From Bacillus xiapuensis (GTDB taxonomy: Bacteria; Bacillota; Bacilli; Bacillales; Domibacillaceae): a stretch of DNA of 64,000 nucleotides. The notes under the pieces were generated by a model. The model was not told where the DNA came from. It saw only the letters and a program-made list of their open reading frames with translations, and ran no database searches. The stretch lies in NCBI RefSeq assembly GCF_002797355.1, contig NZ_KZ454939.1:559828-623827 (forward strand), written 5' to 3'. Of this stretch, positions 15,632 through 23,583 are shown piece after piece. Positions within the stretch are counted from its first letter, which is position 1. Every line of letters begins with the position of its first letter. The translations under genes and the position numbers were made by a program.

Positions 15632-15913
15632 ATGCTTGAAAAATATATCGAAAAGAAACTGGTAGCTGAGGTAAAAAAGATGGGAGGCATTGCGGCGAAG
15701 TTTGTTAGTCCAGGTTTAGATGGGATGCCAGACCGCCTTGTGCTTTTACCTTATGGGAAGATGGCTTTTGTGGAATTAAAGGCTTCCGGAAAGAAACCTC
15801 GCCTGTTACAGATTAGAAGAATAAAGCAATTACAGAAGTTAGGCTTTACCTGCTATGTCATTGATGATGTTAAGCGGATTGGAGGGATACTGGGTGAAAT
15901 ACAATCCTCATAA
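15632..15913 (+). CDS. VRR-NUC domain nuclease
   Basis: A 93-residue stand-alone VRR-NUC protein. The active-site pattern is GLDGMPDRLVLL with the D in PD (residue about 32) and FVELKASGKKP (E, K near 49-51), then a helix LLQIRRIKQLQKLGFTCYVIDD. The family cuts branched DNA (the Fan1 nuclease domain is a relative). Small phage versions often precede an SNF2 helicase, as here. ATG at 15632 follows CGGGAGGTATTT. Upstream in-frame extension to 15548 is rejected for lack of a ribosome site. Confidence 0.9.
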   Translation: MLEKYIEKKLVAEVKKMGGIAAKFVSPGLDGMPDRLVLLPYGKMAFVELKASGKKPRLLQIRRIKQLQKLGFTCYVIDDVKRIGGILGEIQSS

Positions 15914-17256
15914 ATATCAGACCTATGCAACGAACTTCATACTTGAGCATCCCATCGCTGCGGTGTTTTTAGAAATGGGTCTTGGCAAAAGCGTCATTAC
16001 TCTAACGGCTATATTTGACTTATGGTCTTGATCGTTTTGAAATTGTAAAGGTTCTGGTCATTGCTCCCCTTCGGGTAGCGAGGGATACTTGGCCAGCTGA
16101 GATAAATAAGTGGGAACATTTAAAAGGACTGGAGTTTTCAATAGCCATCGGAACAGAACAGGAGCGATTGGCAGCTCTTAGAAAACCTGCAAGTGTCTAT
16201 CTTATAAACAGAGAAAATATTGACTGGTTAGTAAATAAAAGTGGCATTCCTTTTGATTATGACATGGTGGTAATCGATGAGCTGTCATCTTTTAAGTCTT
16301 ATGGTGCAAAAAGATTTAAAAGTTTACTAAAAGTAAGGCCGAGGGCAAAACGGATCGTGGGTCTTACGGGTACACCTTCCAGTAATGGGTTAATGGATTT
16401 GTGGGCAGAGTTTCGTATTCTCGACATGGGTAAAAGACTCGGCAGGTACATAACTCACTACCGCAATTCCTTCTTTACACCGGATAAACGTAATCAGCAA
16501 ATCGTATTTTCATATAAACCATTGCCAGGTGCTGAAGATGCCATATATCGGCTCATTTCGGATATTACCATCTCCATGAAATCAGTGGATTTTCTGAAAA
16601 TGCCAGAGTGCGTGATCAATGAAGTGCCAGTGTATCTAAATGACAAGGAGCAATCCGTATATGATCACTTTCGTGAAGAGATGGTTCTTGAATTTGCTGA
16701 TGAGGAGATTGATGCCATGAATGCAGCAGTCCTTTCGGGGAAACTCATGCAAATGGCAAACGGTGCAATCTATGATGATGATAAAAATCCCCATATTATC
16801 CACGACCGCAAGCTGGATGCTCTTGAGGATTTAATTGAAGGTGCTAACGGCAAACCTGTGCTTATTGCCTATTGGTATAATCACGATTTAGAGCGTATTA
16901 AGGCAAAATTCAATGTCAGAGAAATTAAGACTTCCAAGGATATCAAGGATTGGAATAATGGCGATATTTCTGTGGCGGTTATCCATCCTGCTTCAGCGGG
17001 ACACGGGCTTAACCTACAAAGTGGCGGTTCTACGCTTATCTGGTTTGGACTTACCTGGAGTCTGGAACTCTATCAGCAAACTAATGCGAGACTTTGGAGA
17101 CAAGGACAAAATGAGACAGTGGTTATCCATCACATTATTACTAAATGCACGATTGATGAAGATGTGATGAGAGCCTTGAAAAGAAAGGAAAAAACACAGT
17201 CCGACCTTATCAATGCCGTCAAAGCAAATTTTGGGAAAGCAAGGGATGTTGTATGA
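15894..17256 (+). pseudogene. SNF2/DEAD-like helicase, interrupted by a +1 frameshift
   Basis: Frame one starts at GTG 15894 after GGAGGGATACTGG and encodes the N-terminus with Walker A EMGLGKSVITLTAI, then stops at TGA 16029-16031. The rest (VLVIAPLRVARDTWP, the DEAH-like VIDELS, GLTGTPSSNGLMDLWAEF, and helicase C motifs ending with HGLNLQSGG and RLWRQGQ) lies one frame on, to 17256. If one T is removed near 16028-16029 the joint reads FDLWS-DRFEIVKVLVIAPL, which fits the family without gap. Together the parts make a typical ~453-residue phage SNF2 helicase. Disabling mutation, sequencing error or recoding are all possible. The downstream part has no good start of its own. Confidence 0.8.
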
Positions 17257-17474
17257 TGGATGCTTTTGAAAAACTGGCAAATGCCATTATTCTACAGGCA
17301 GTCAAGGATTATCGTTTTGCTTTAAAAAGACTAGCAAAACACCCTCGCAATGATTCTGCTTTATATACGAAACGTGAGGTGGAGTGCTTCTTTCATTCTG
17401 GATTGTTCAATGTCCTTACCTCTCTAAACCCTGACATGTTAATTCAACAGCTACAAGAGGAGGTGGTGCGATGA
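17253..17474 (+). CDS. Hypothetical phage protein (73 aa)
   Basis: A 73-residue helical protein (FEKLANAIILQAVKDYRFALKRLAKHP...VECFFHSGLFNVLTSLNPDMLIQQLQEE). Two ATG codons at 17253 and 17256 could start it; the first overlaps the helicase stop (ATGA). Proteins of this size and pattern sit between the SNF2 helicase and the DUF1492 regulator in related phages. Function unknown. Confidence 0.65.
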   Translation: MMDAFEKLANAIILQAVKDYRFALKRLAKHPRNDSALYTKREVECFFHSGLFNVLTSLNPDMLIQQLQEEVVR

Positions 17475-17884
17475 TGACAGCTAAGGAATTCTTAAAACAG
17501 GCTTACCGTTTGAATGAATTGATTAACTCCGACCTTGAAGAGTTGCAAAACTTAAGGGATTTATCAAGAAGTGTTTCATCCCCTGTGCTTGATGAGAAAG
17601 TCAGTCGAACAAAGAGTACTGACCCACCCTTTGAAAAATATGTGATTAGGATAATAGATTTGGAGCAACAGATACAACATGAGGTTGAGCGATTAATAAA
17701 GTTGAAATCAGATATCCGTGAAGCGATTAACCAGATGGAAAACGTAGATGAGAAGCTGCTCCTTCGCTACCGATACATTAACTTTCTTAACTGGGAAGAA
17801 ATCTGTGTCAATCTTAATGTTTCTATGAGAACCGTTCATAGACTTCATTCATCCGCTTTGCAACACTTAAAGGTTCCCAAATAA
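17471..17884 (+). CDS. DUF1492/ArpU-like late transcription regulator
   Basis: A 137-residue protein. A coiled N-terminal half (FLKQAYRLNELINSDLEELQNLRDL; IIDLEQQIQHEVERLIKLKSDIREAINQM) precedes a sigma-region-4-like helix-turn-helix (LLRYRYINFLNWEEICVNLNVSMRTVHRLHSSAL). This is the DUF1492 / ArpU/RinA-type arrangement of positive regulators of phage late operons. Directly downstream lie four helically phased 10-bp repeats and a TATAAT, then the HNH-terminase operon, which it probably activates. It overlaps the preceding stop. Confidence 0.85.
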   Translation: MMTAKEFLKQAYRLNELINSDLEELQNLRDLSRSVSSPVLDEKVSRTKSTDPPFEKYVIRIIDLEQQIQHEVERLIKLKSDIREAINQMENVDEKLLLRYRYINFLNWEEICVNLNVSMRTVHRLHSSALQHLKVPK

Positions 17885-17887
17885 AAG

Positions 17888-17952
17888 TTGGCACACTTTG
17901 GCACAGTTTGGCATACGATGACACTGTTTGTCCGTGGTGAAAGTTATATAAT
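17888..17952 (+). promoter_or_regulatory. Probable late promoter with four phased 10-bp repeats
   Basis: TTGGCACACT, TTGGCACAGT, TTGGCATACG and ATGACACTGT stand head to tail at 17888-17927, one per helical turn. A perfect -10 TATAAT follows at 17947-17952. The -35 position (17924-17929, CTGTTT) is poor, as expected for an activator-dependent promoter. The DUF1492 protein just upstream is the likely ligand. Confidence 0.65.
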
Positions 17953-17977
17953 GGTAGTATGGAATATTAGTAAACTG

Positions 17978-18017
17978 AAGCCTTCACGGGAGAACCACTC
18001 CTGCGAGGGCTTTTTCT
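17978..18017 (+). terminator. Hairpin with T-tract in the late leader
   Basis: AAGCCTTCACGGGAG (17978-17992) pairs imperfectly with CTCCTGCGAGGGCTT (17998-18012) and runs into TTTCT. It lies between the late promoter and the first late gene, so it would stop transcripts unless read through. It may be an antitermination or attenuation point. Confidence 0.6.
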
Positions 18018-18038
18018 ATGGGCAAAAGGAGGTGCAAT

Positions 18039-18398
18039 ATGCCAAAGAAACCGAAGCGACCATGCTCTTACCCTGGCTGCCCAGAGCTGACTGACAATCG
18101 CTTTTGTGAAGAGCATAGCAAGAAGGAAGCTGCACGGTATGAGAAGTATCAGCGTGATCCAGCAACCCGTAAGCGTTATGGTCGTGCTTGGAAAAGGATA
18201 CGTGACCGTTACATTACAGCTCATCCACTTTGTGAGGAATGTAAAAGACAAGGAAAGCTGACCCCAGCAGCCGAAGTGCATCACATTCTTCCTCTTGCAA
18301 GAGGAGGGACTCACGATAGAAGTAATCTGATGGCTCTTTGTACTCCTTGCCACTCTGCAATCACAGCAAGAGATGGGGACCGTTGGGGAACCCGGTAG
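18039..18398 (+). CDS. HNH endonuclease (packaging-associated)
   Basis: A 119-residue HNH nuclease. It has an N-terminal zinc-binding segment (CSYPGCPELTDNRFCEEH) and the HNH core CEECKRQGKL ... EVHHILPLARGGTHDRSNLMALCTPCHS. Phage HNH proteins next to the small terminase take part in cos cleavage during packaging. ATG at 18039 follows AAAAGGAGGTGCAAT; the earlier ATG at 18018 lies in the leader hairpin region without a ribosome site. It is the first late gene. Confidence 0.92.
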   Translation: MPKKPKRPCSYPGCPELTDNRFCEEHSKKEAARYEKYQRDPATRKRYGRAWKRIRDRYITAHPLCEECKRQGKLTPAAEVHHILPLARGGTHDRSNLMALCTPCHSAITARDGDRWGTR

Positions 18399-18509
18399 GG
18401 GGAGTCAAATCTCTACAGCTTTTTATTTGTGTAACGGGCGTGGGGCAACGCGTGAAAATTCGCGGTTTCAAACAGGGTAATAGGCCCATCGATGAAAAGA
18501 GGTGAGTGA
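18399..18509 (+). other. Candidate cos region
   Basis: The 111-bp gap between the HNH nuclease and the small terminase contains GGGGGAGTCAAATCTCTACAG and a GC-rich block GGGCGTGGGGCAACGCGTG with AATTCGCGGTTTCAAA. From memory, similar blocks occur at the same place in HNH-cos phages of Firmicutes. The cut site itself cannot be read from sequence. Confidence 0.5.
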
Positions 18510-19061
18510 ATGGCCAAAGATGGAACAAACCGTGGCGGTGCCCGTATAGGCTCCGGTCAAAAGAAGAAACCACTTGCTGACAAAATTGCAGAGGGAAATC
18601 CGGGTAAGAGAAAGCTTGAAGTCGTTGAGTTCAAGAATACTGCTGACCTGAAGGGGCAGGAAATGCCAAAGCCAATGGCCATGCTCTCCGCAGTGCAAAA
18701 GGATGGGAAAACCCTAGTAGCGAGTGAAATCTATGAAATTACATGGAAATGGCTTGAGGAACGTGGCTGTGCCCACTTGGTACTTCCACAGCTTTTAGAG
18801 CGATATGCCATGAGTGCGGCCAGATGGATACAGTGTGAGGAAGCAGTAACCGAGTTTGGCTTTCTAGCCAAGCACCCAACCACTGGCAATGCTATTCAAA
18901 GTCCTTATGTAGCGATGAGTCAGAACTTTATGAGTCAAACAAACAGGCTATGGATGGAGATATATCAAATCGTTCGAGAGAATTGTGCTACAGAGTATTC
19001 TGGTTTAAATCCACAGGACGACGTGATGGAGCGACTGCTATCTGCCCGCAGAGGAAAATAA
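18510..19061 (+). CDS. terS: Phage terminase small subunit, P27 family
   Basis: A 183-residue P27-like small terminase. Characteristic parts are the basic N-terminus GGARIGSGQKKKPLADKI, GNPGKRKLEVVEF, LLERYAMSAARWIQCEEAV and SPYVAMSQNFMSQTNRLW. It recognises phage DNA and hands it to the large subunit. ATG at 18510 follows GAAAAGAGGTGAGTGA. It is unusual that the large terminase is not next: 5.2 kb of accessory genes lie between. Confidence 0.9.
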   Translation: MAKDGTNRGGARIGSGQKKKPLADKIAEGNPGKRKLEVVEFKNTADLKGQEMPKPMAMLSAVQKDGKTLVASEIYEITWKWLEERGCAHLVLPQLLERYAMSAARWIQCEEAVTEFGFLAKHPTTGNAIQSPYVAMSQNFMSQTNRLWMEIYQIVRENCATEYSGLNPQDDVMERLLSARRGK

Positions 19062-19081
19062 AGATGAGGAGATATGATGTA

Positions 19082-20248
19082 ATGAGTAAGAGATATTTAA
19101 CAGCAGAAAGTGTATGTGCTGGACATCCTGATAAACTATGCGACATCATTGCAGATAGCATTTTAGAAGCATGCCTACGTAAGGATAAGGCATCACGTGT
19201 CGCTTGTGAGGTAATGGCAACCAAGGGAAAAATTATCGTGGCGGGCGAGATCTCCTGCAGCGAGAAAGTGAATATTAGAGACATTGTAAAAACTGTACTG
19301 AAGGATGTGGGATACAACCCTCTAAAATTTTTGATTTATGTATATGTACATAATCAAAGTGTAGATATTGCGGCTGGTGTGAACATCGCACTAGAAGCAC
19401 GAAATGGGATAAACGAACAGTACGGTTCCATTGGTGCTGGAGACCAGGGAACTATGTATGGTTATGCTACAAAGGAAACAAGAGAAATGCTTCCCCTACC
19501 TCTTGTGCTTTCCCACAGAATCGTAAAGAGACTGGATGATTGTCGCAAAGGAAAACTGATAAAAGGGATTCTTCCTGATGGTAAAGCACAGGTAACAGTG
19601 GAGTATGAAGATGACACTCCAGTAAGAATAAAGACGATTGTGATTTCGGTACAGCATGATAAGAATAAAACACAGGACGAACTTAAGGCGGATGTCCTTA
19701 ACAATGTCTTATGGCAGTGCTTTGAGGACTTCCCTTTTGATGATGAAACCGAACTTCTTATCAATCCGTCGGGGCAGTTTGTTCTTGGTGGTCCCGCTGC
19801 CGATACGGGTTTGACTGGAAGAAAAATCATGGTCGATACCTATGGAGGGCTTGCATCCCATGGGGGTGGTGCTCTTTGTGGCAAAGACCCAACCAAAGTT
19901 GACCGAAGCGGTGCTTACATGGCTCGGTATATTGCCAAACATATCGTTTGGTGCGGTTATGCTAAGAAATGTGAAGTGAGTATTTCCTATGCCATTGGTA
20001 AGGCAAATCCTGTAGCCTTTACTGTAAATACCCTTGGCACTGGAACTGTTTCTGATGAAATACTAACTATTGCTGCTCAGGAGACTTTCAACTTAAGACC
20101 TGCGGCCATCATTGAAAAGCTGCGTCTAAGAAATGTGATTTATTCTGATACAGCGGTTTATGGTCACTTTAATAGTTGTCTGTTCCCATGGGAGGATGTA
20201 AATAAATACAGTGAGTTTAGAAAGGCGGTGGAAAAGTATGTTGATTGA
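19082..20248 (+). CDS. metK: S-adenosylmethionine synthetase (phage-encoded MetK)
   Basis: A 388-residue methionine adenosyltransferase. It has GHPDKLCDIIADSILEA near the N-terminus, GAGDQGTMYGYAT in the middle and GGLASHGGGALCGKDPTKVDRSGAYMAR in the C-terminal half, with the phosphate- and magnesium-binding residues in place. It makes SAM from ATP and methionine. The ATG at 19082 is preferred over ATG 19064 because GAGGAG lies 10 bases before it. It overlaps by 11 bases a DNA methyltransferase gene, so the pair probably supplies and uses SAM for DNA modification. It looks divergent from ordinary bacterial MetK. Confidence 0.92.
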   Translation: MSKRYLTAESVCAGHPDKLCDIIADSILEACLRKDKASRVACEVMATKGKIIVAGEISCSEKVNIRDIVKTVLKDVGYNPLKFLIYVYVHNQSVDIAAGVNIALEARNGINEQYGSIGAGDQGTMYGYATKETREMLPLPLVLSHRIVKRLDDCRKGKLIKGILPDGKAQVTVEYEDDTPVRIKTIVISVQHDKNKTQDELKADVLNNVLWQCFEDFPFDDETELLINPSGQFVLGGPAADTGLTGRKIMVDTYGGLASHGGGALCGKDPTKVDRSGAYMARYIAKHIVWCGYAKKCEVSISYAIGKANPVAFTVNTLGTGTVSDEILTIAAQETFNLRPAAIIEKLRLRNVIYSDTAVYGHFNSCLFPWEDVNKYSEFRKAVEKYVD

Positions 20249-21494
20249 AACGATTAAAACAAAACAACTCATCCCCGCTGACTATAACCCAAGGAAGGAT
20301 TTAAAACCGGGTGATCCAGAGTACGAGAAACTTAAACGTTCCCTTGAGGAGTTTGGGTATGTAGAACCCGTTATATGGAATAAAATCACAGGCAGAGTTA
20401 TCGGAGGTCACCAACGCTTGAAAGTCCTGCTGAGTATGGGCATGGATGAAATAGAATGTGTAGTAGTTGAAATGGATGAGCAAAAAGAAAAGGCTCTGAA
20501 CATTGCACTAAATAAAATAAGTGGTGATTGGGATAAAGATAAATTGGCGCTACTTATCACAGACCTAAATGCTTATGACTTTGATGTATCTCTAACAGGT
20601 TTTGCCCCAGGAGAATTGGATGATCTTTTTAAGGATTCCCTTAAGGATAATATAAAAGAAGATGATTTCGATGTAGATAGCGAGCTGAAAAAGCCCGCTG
20701 TTTCGCATTTAGGGGATGTTTGGATACTTGGACAGCATCGACTTGTCTGCGGAGATAGTACGAGGAAAGACACCTTTGATGTCTTGATGGATGGGAAAGC
20801 TGCCAATCTGGTAGTTACGGACCCTCCATATAACGTCAACTATGAAGGTTCTGCTGGAAAAATAAAAAATGACAATATGGGTAATGAAGCGTTCTATGAT
20901 TTCCTGCTTGCAGCATTTCAAAATACTGAAGCAGCGATGGCAAAGGACGCTTCTATTTATGTATTTCATGCCGATACGGAAGGACTCAATTTTAGAAGAG
21001 CATTCTCCGATGCAGGATTTTATCTTTCCGGCACTTGTATTTGGAAGAAGCAATCCCTTGTTCTCGGTCGTTCCCCTTATCAGTGGCAACATGAACCGGT
21101 ACTCTTTGGATGGAAAAAGAAAGGCAAGCATCTTTGGTATTCAGACCGCAAGCAGACCACCATCTGGGAGTTTGAGAAACCAAAGAAAAATGGCGACCAT
21201 CCAACCATGAAACCAGTGGCACTTGTGGCATATCCCATTATGAATTCGAGTCTTAGTAACTGCATCGTGCTTGATCCCTTTGGTGGTTCAGGAAGTACAC
21301 TGATTGCTTGTGAGCAGACAGATAGAATTTGCTACACCATTGAACTGGATGAAAAGTACTGTGATGTCATTGTGGAAAGGTATATTGAGCAAGTCGGAAA
21401 CTCGGATGGTGTGTTTCTTTTAAGAGATGGTTCGAAATTTAGATATGGTGACCTGCCAAATGTTGATTTATCTACACAAAATACCGCCGATTAA
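20238..21494 (+). CDS. ParB-domain / DNA methyltransferase fusion (beta-class)
   Basis: A 418-residue fusion. The N-terminal ParB/sulfiredoxin-like domain (residues about 1-95) shows LIPADYNPRKDL and GRVIGGHQRLKVL. The C-terminal methyltransferase has catalytic DPPY at 195-198 and the SAM-binding DPFGGSGST near 346-354. The order catalytic-then-SAM marks the beta class, N6-adenine or N4-cytosine. It probably methylates the element DNA against host restriction, such as the type I system at the left of this window. Start ATG 20238 lies inside the metK end behind AAAGGCGGTGGAA. Confidence 0.93.
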   Translation: MLIETIKTKQLIPADYNPRKDLKPGDPEYEKLKRSLEEFGYVEPVIWNKITGRVIGGHQRLKVLLSMGMDEIECVVVEMDEQKEKALNIALNKISGDWDKDKLALLITDLNAYDFDVSLTGFAPGELDDLFKDSLKDNIKEDDFDVDSELKKPAVSHLGDVWILGQHRLVCGDSTRKDTFDVLMDGKAANLVVTDPPYNVNYEGSAGKIKNDNMGNEAFYDFLLAAFQNTEAAMAKDASIYVFHADTEGLNFRRAFSDAGFYLSGTCIWKKQSLVLGRSPYQWQHEPVLFGWKKKGKHLWYSDRKQTTIWEFEKPKKNGDHPTMKPVALVAYPIMNSSLSNCIVLDPFGGSGSTLIACEQTDRICYTIELDEKYCDVIVERYIEQVGNSDGVFLLRDGSKFRYGDLPNVDLSTQNTAD

Positions 21495-21531
21495 TAGAAC
21501 AGTATTTTCTACAGAAAGATGCTCTAAATGA

Positions 21532-21575
21532 CTTGATAATAACAGCTTTTAGAGTGATATATGTACGTACCGAAA
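21532..21575 (+). repeat. Leader repeat copy 1 of the amidoligase locus
   Basis: A 44-bp block beginning CTTG and containing TTTTAGAGTGATATATGTAC is repeated at 22571-22614 with a 21-base identical core. It precedes the virulence-like gene by about 20 bp. It may be a promoter or protein-binding leader. Confidence 0.7.
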
Positions 21576-21594
21576 ATAGAAAGGCGGTATGAAA

Positions 21595-22287
21595 ATGAAG
21601 ATTAACTATAATGTTACAGGACCAAAAAGAAAAGCACTGGTTAACGCGATCAGCCAAGAACTGAATGTTCCTGTTAAATACCTCGGTGCACCTACATTTG
21701 CATATGAGGTGGCTGACTACAATATTGACAAAAACGGAGTACTCAGTGGGCCAGATAATTCTGAACTGGTTGGTGACCTACTGAGACTTCACGACTTCAA
21801 GTCAATTTCAGAAGAATTTGAGACACCATTTCAGAAAACAGAAGCTACTGAAACTGAAGAAGCTATCAATCTGGTAATTCAAATGCCACGGGCAGATTTT
21901 ACTGACATGGCCCTTGAGAACTTAAAAGGATTGGTAGAGAGTAAAAAAGCTCTTATAAAGACAGCACTTGATACGGACTCCATTCCAATCAATGTAACTG
22001 AAGAATTTGTCGCCTTCCCTTGGTTTCAAGGTGAGTGCTCAGCAGAAGAAGTTAAGGCATACACCCATTTTATAACAGCACTTTGCGAAATGGCGAAAAA
22101 ACAGACCCGCGTCAACTCCACCGAGAAATCAGTAGAGAATGAAAAGTACGCTTTCCGTTGCTTCCTTCTCAGGCTTGGCTTCATCGGCCCAGAATATAAA
22201 ACGGAACGAAAGATTCTCCTCTCTAAGCTATCAGGTAGCTCTGCTTTCAAAAGCGGGGCAGCCAAGCAGGAGGTGAGTGAACAATGA
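21595..22287 (+). CDS. Phage virulence-like protein sharing a C-terminal module with the amidoligase
   Basis: A 230-residue protein. The N-terminal 60 residues (KINYNVTGPKRKALVNAI, KYLGAPTFAYEVADYNIDKNG) match the protein that annotators call virulence-related in Firmicute prophages; its function is unknown. The last ~70 residues, with VENEKYAFRCFLLRLGFIGPEY and LSKLSGSSAFKSGAA, align with the C-terminus of the amidoligase at 22646 (VENEKFAMRTYLNRIGFIGDEF, LSGSAAWRFRAA). ATG 21595 is chosen for spacing to AAAGGCGG; the ATG at 21589 is too close. It overlaps the next gene. Confidence 0.8.
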   Translation: MKINYNVTGPKRKALVNAISQELNVPVKYLGAPTFAYEVADYNIDKNGVLSGPDNSELVGDLLRLHDFKSISEEFETPFQKTEATETEEAINLVIQMPRADFTDMALENLKGLVESKKALIKTALDTDSIPINVTEEFVAFPWFQGECSAEEVKAYTHFITALCEMAKKQTRVNSTEKSVENEKYAFRCFLLRLGFIGPEYKTERKILLSKLSGSSAFKSGAAKQEVSEQ

Positions 22288-22511
22288 ATATCATTCACCC
22301 AGAAATGTTAAAGCAACTTAGAAGCTATTACACTCCAGGAACCCGTGTCATGCTACTTAGAATGAACGACCCATATACAAAACTTCAACCCGGAGCTAAA
22401 GGTACGGTTACTAGTGTTGATGACATCGGAACGATTCACGTCAGTTGGGATTCCGGTGGTTCCCTTGGAGTGGCCTTTGGTGAGGATTTATGCAAGAAAA
22501 TCGAAGAGTAA
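22284..22511 (+). CDS. DUF4314 family protein
   Basis: A 75-residue protein with a small beta-barrel-like pattern: PGTRVMLLRMNDPYTKLQPGAKGTV, DDIGTIHVSWDSGGSLGVAFGEDL. This is the DUF4314 family, common beside amidoligases in phage and conjugative elements of Firmicutes. Function unknown. ATGA overlap with the previous gene. Confidence 0.85.
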   Translation: MNIIHPEMLKQLRSYYTPGTRVMLLRMNDPYTKLQPGAKGTVTSVDDIGTIHVSWDSGGSLGVAFGEDLCKKIEE

Positions 22512-22570
22512 CCATACACATTTTGAGCCAAATATGGCAGCAAATATGTAGATTTATATTGCGAAATTGT

Positions 22571-22614
22571 CTTGCTATAAAAGCCTTTTAGAGTGATATA
22601 TGTACATGCCGAAA
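22571..22614 (+). repeat. Leader repeat copy 2 of the amidoligase locus
   Basis: The second copy of the block at 21532-21575 with the same length and the identical core TTTTAGAGTGATATATGTAC. It lies about 30 bp before the amidoligase start. A CTTGCTATAAAAGC segment in it resembles a -10 hexamer. Confidence 0.7.
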
Positions 22615-22645
22615 GGACACACACACTTTAGAAGGAGCGAGAAAA

Positions 22646-23545
22646 ATGTTAAACGCAAAATTTGGAATCGAAATCGAGTTCACAGGAATCACAAGGGAAA
22701 GAGCAGCAAAGGTTGTTACTGAATTTCTACAAGGCACTTATGCTGAAGGCGGGACCTATTACGATACGAAAAAGGTAACAGCACCAGACGGACGGGTTTG
22801 GAAGTTTATGAGTGACGGGAGCATCCACTGTCAAAGAAAAGAAGGTGGAAGGAAGGTCGCCGCTGGCAGAGATTACAGCGTCGAGTTAGTCAGCCCCATC
22901 CTTACCTATCAAGAGGACATTGAAACATTACAGGAGCTGGTGAGAAAGCTTCGCAAAGCCGGAGCCTTTACAAATACATCTTGTGGCATTCACATTCATC
23001 TAGACGGTGCTAAGCATACACCAAGAAGTATCCGAAACTTTGTAAATATCATTGCAAGCAAAAACGACTTATTTTACAAAGCACTTCAAATTGCACCGCA
23101 GAGAATGAACTACTGCAAAAAGATGGACAGCATTTTGGTTGAGAAAATGAACCGCAAGAAGCCTAAAACTTTGAGAGAAATAGAGGACATTTGGTACGAA
23201 GGCTACAGTGAGAGTAGAAGCGCCCACTATCACAATAGCCGCTACCATTTCCTCAACCTTCACAGCTTTTTTACTGGAAACCATACAGTTGAACTTCGAG
23301 GGTTTAACAGCGAGCTTCATGCTGGGAAGATAAGAAGCTACATCGTTCTAGCACTCGCCATTAACCACCAAGCCTTAACACAAAAGTGTGCATCGGCAAA
23401 GAAACCTCAAGTGGAGAACGAGAAATTCGCCATGAGAACCTACCTAAACCGAATTGGTTTTATTGGCGACGAATTTGCAAACTGCAGAGAACATTTAACC
23501 GCAGCACTTTCGGGTTCAGCTGCATGGCGGTTTCGGGCGGCCTGA
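22646..23545 (+). CDS. Phage amidoligase (glutamine-synthetase-fold ATP-dependent ligase)
   Basis: A 299-residue Amidoligase_2 protein. FGIEIEFTGITRERA at the start gives the metal-binding glutamates; SVELVSPILTYQEDIETLQELV, TSCGIHIHLDGA (near 112-120) and SRYHFLNLHS with VELRGFNSELHAGKIRSYI follow. The family joins a carboxylate and an amine, as in peptide tagging or cell-wall changes. The last ~70 residues form a module shared with the protein at 21595. The gamma-glutamylcyclotransferase gene follows 38 bp later. A phage-encoded make-and-break pair for a gamma-glutamyl bond is the natural reading, but the substrate is unknown. Confidence 0.9.
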   Translation: MLNAKFGIEIEFTGITRERAAKVVTEFLQGTYAEGGTYYDTKKVTAPDGRVWKFMSDGSIHCQRKEGGRKVAAGRDYSVELVSPILTYQEDIETLQELVRKLRKAGAFTNTSCGIHIHLDGAKHTPRSIRNFVNIIASKNDLFYKALQIAPQRMNYCKKMDSILVEKMNRKKPKTLREIEDIWYEGYSESRSAHYHNSRYHFLNLHSFFTGNHTVELRGFNSELHAGKIRSYIVLALAINHQALTQKCASAKKPQVENEKFAMRTYLNRIGFIGDEFANCREHLTAALSGSAAWRFRAA

Positions 23546-23583
23546 GCTGCCCTTAACCCCCAAAGCTAAGAAGGAGGATGACA

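Noticed and set aside
16023-16033. prfB-like programmed +1 frameshift in the helicase
   Set aside because: The stop context TCT TGA T is only loosely similar, the shifted pairing is poor, and no internal Shine-Dalgarno is present at the needed distance.
16015-17256. Separate helicase gene starting at TTG 16015
   Set aside because: It lacks the Walker A region, which lies just upstream in another frame, and has no ribosome site. It is better seen as part of one frameshifted gene.
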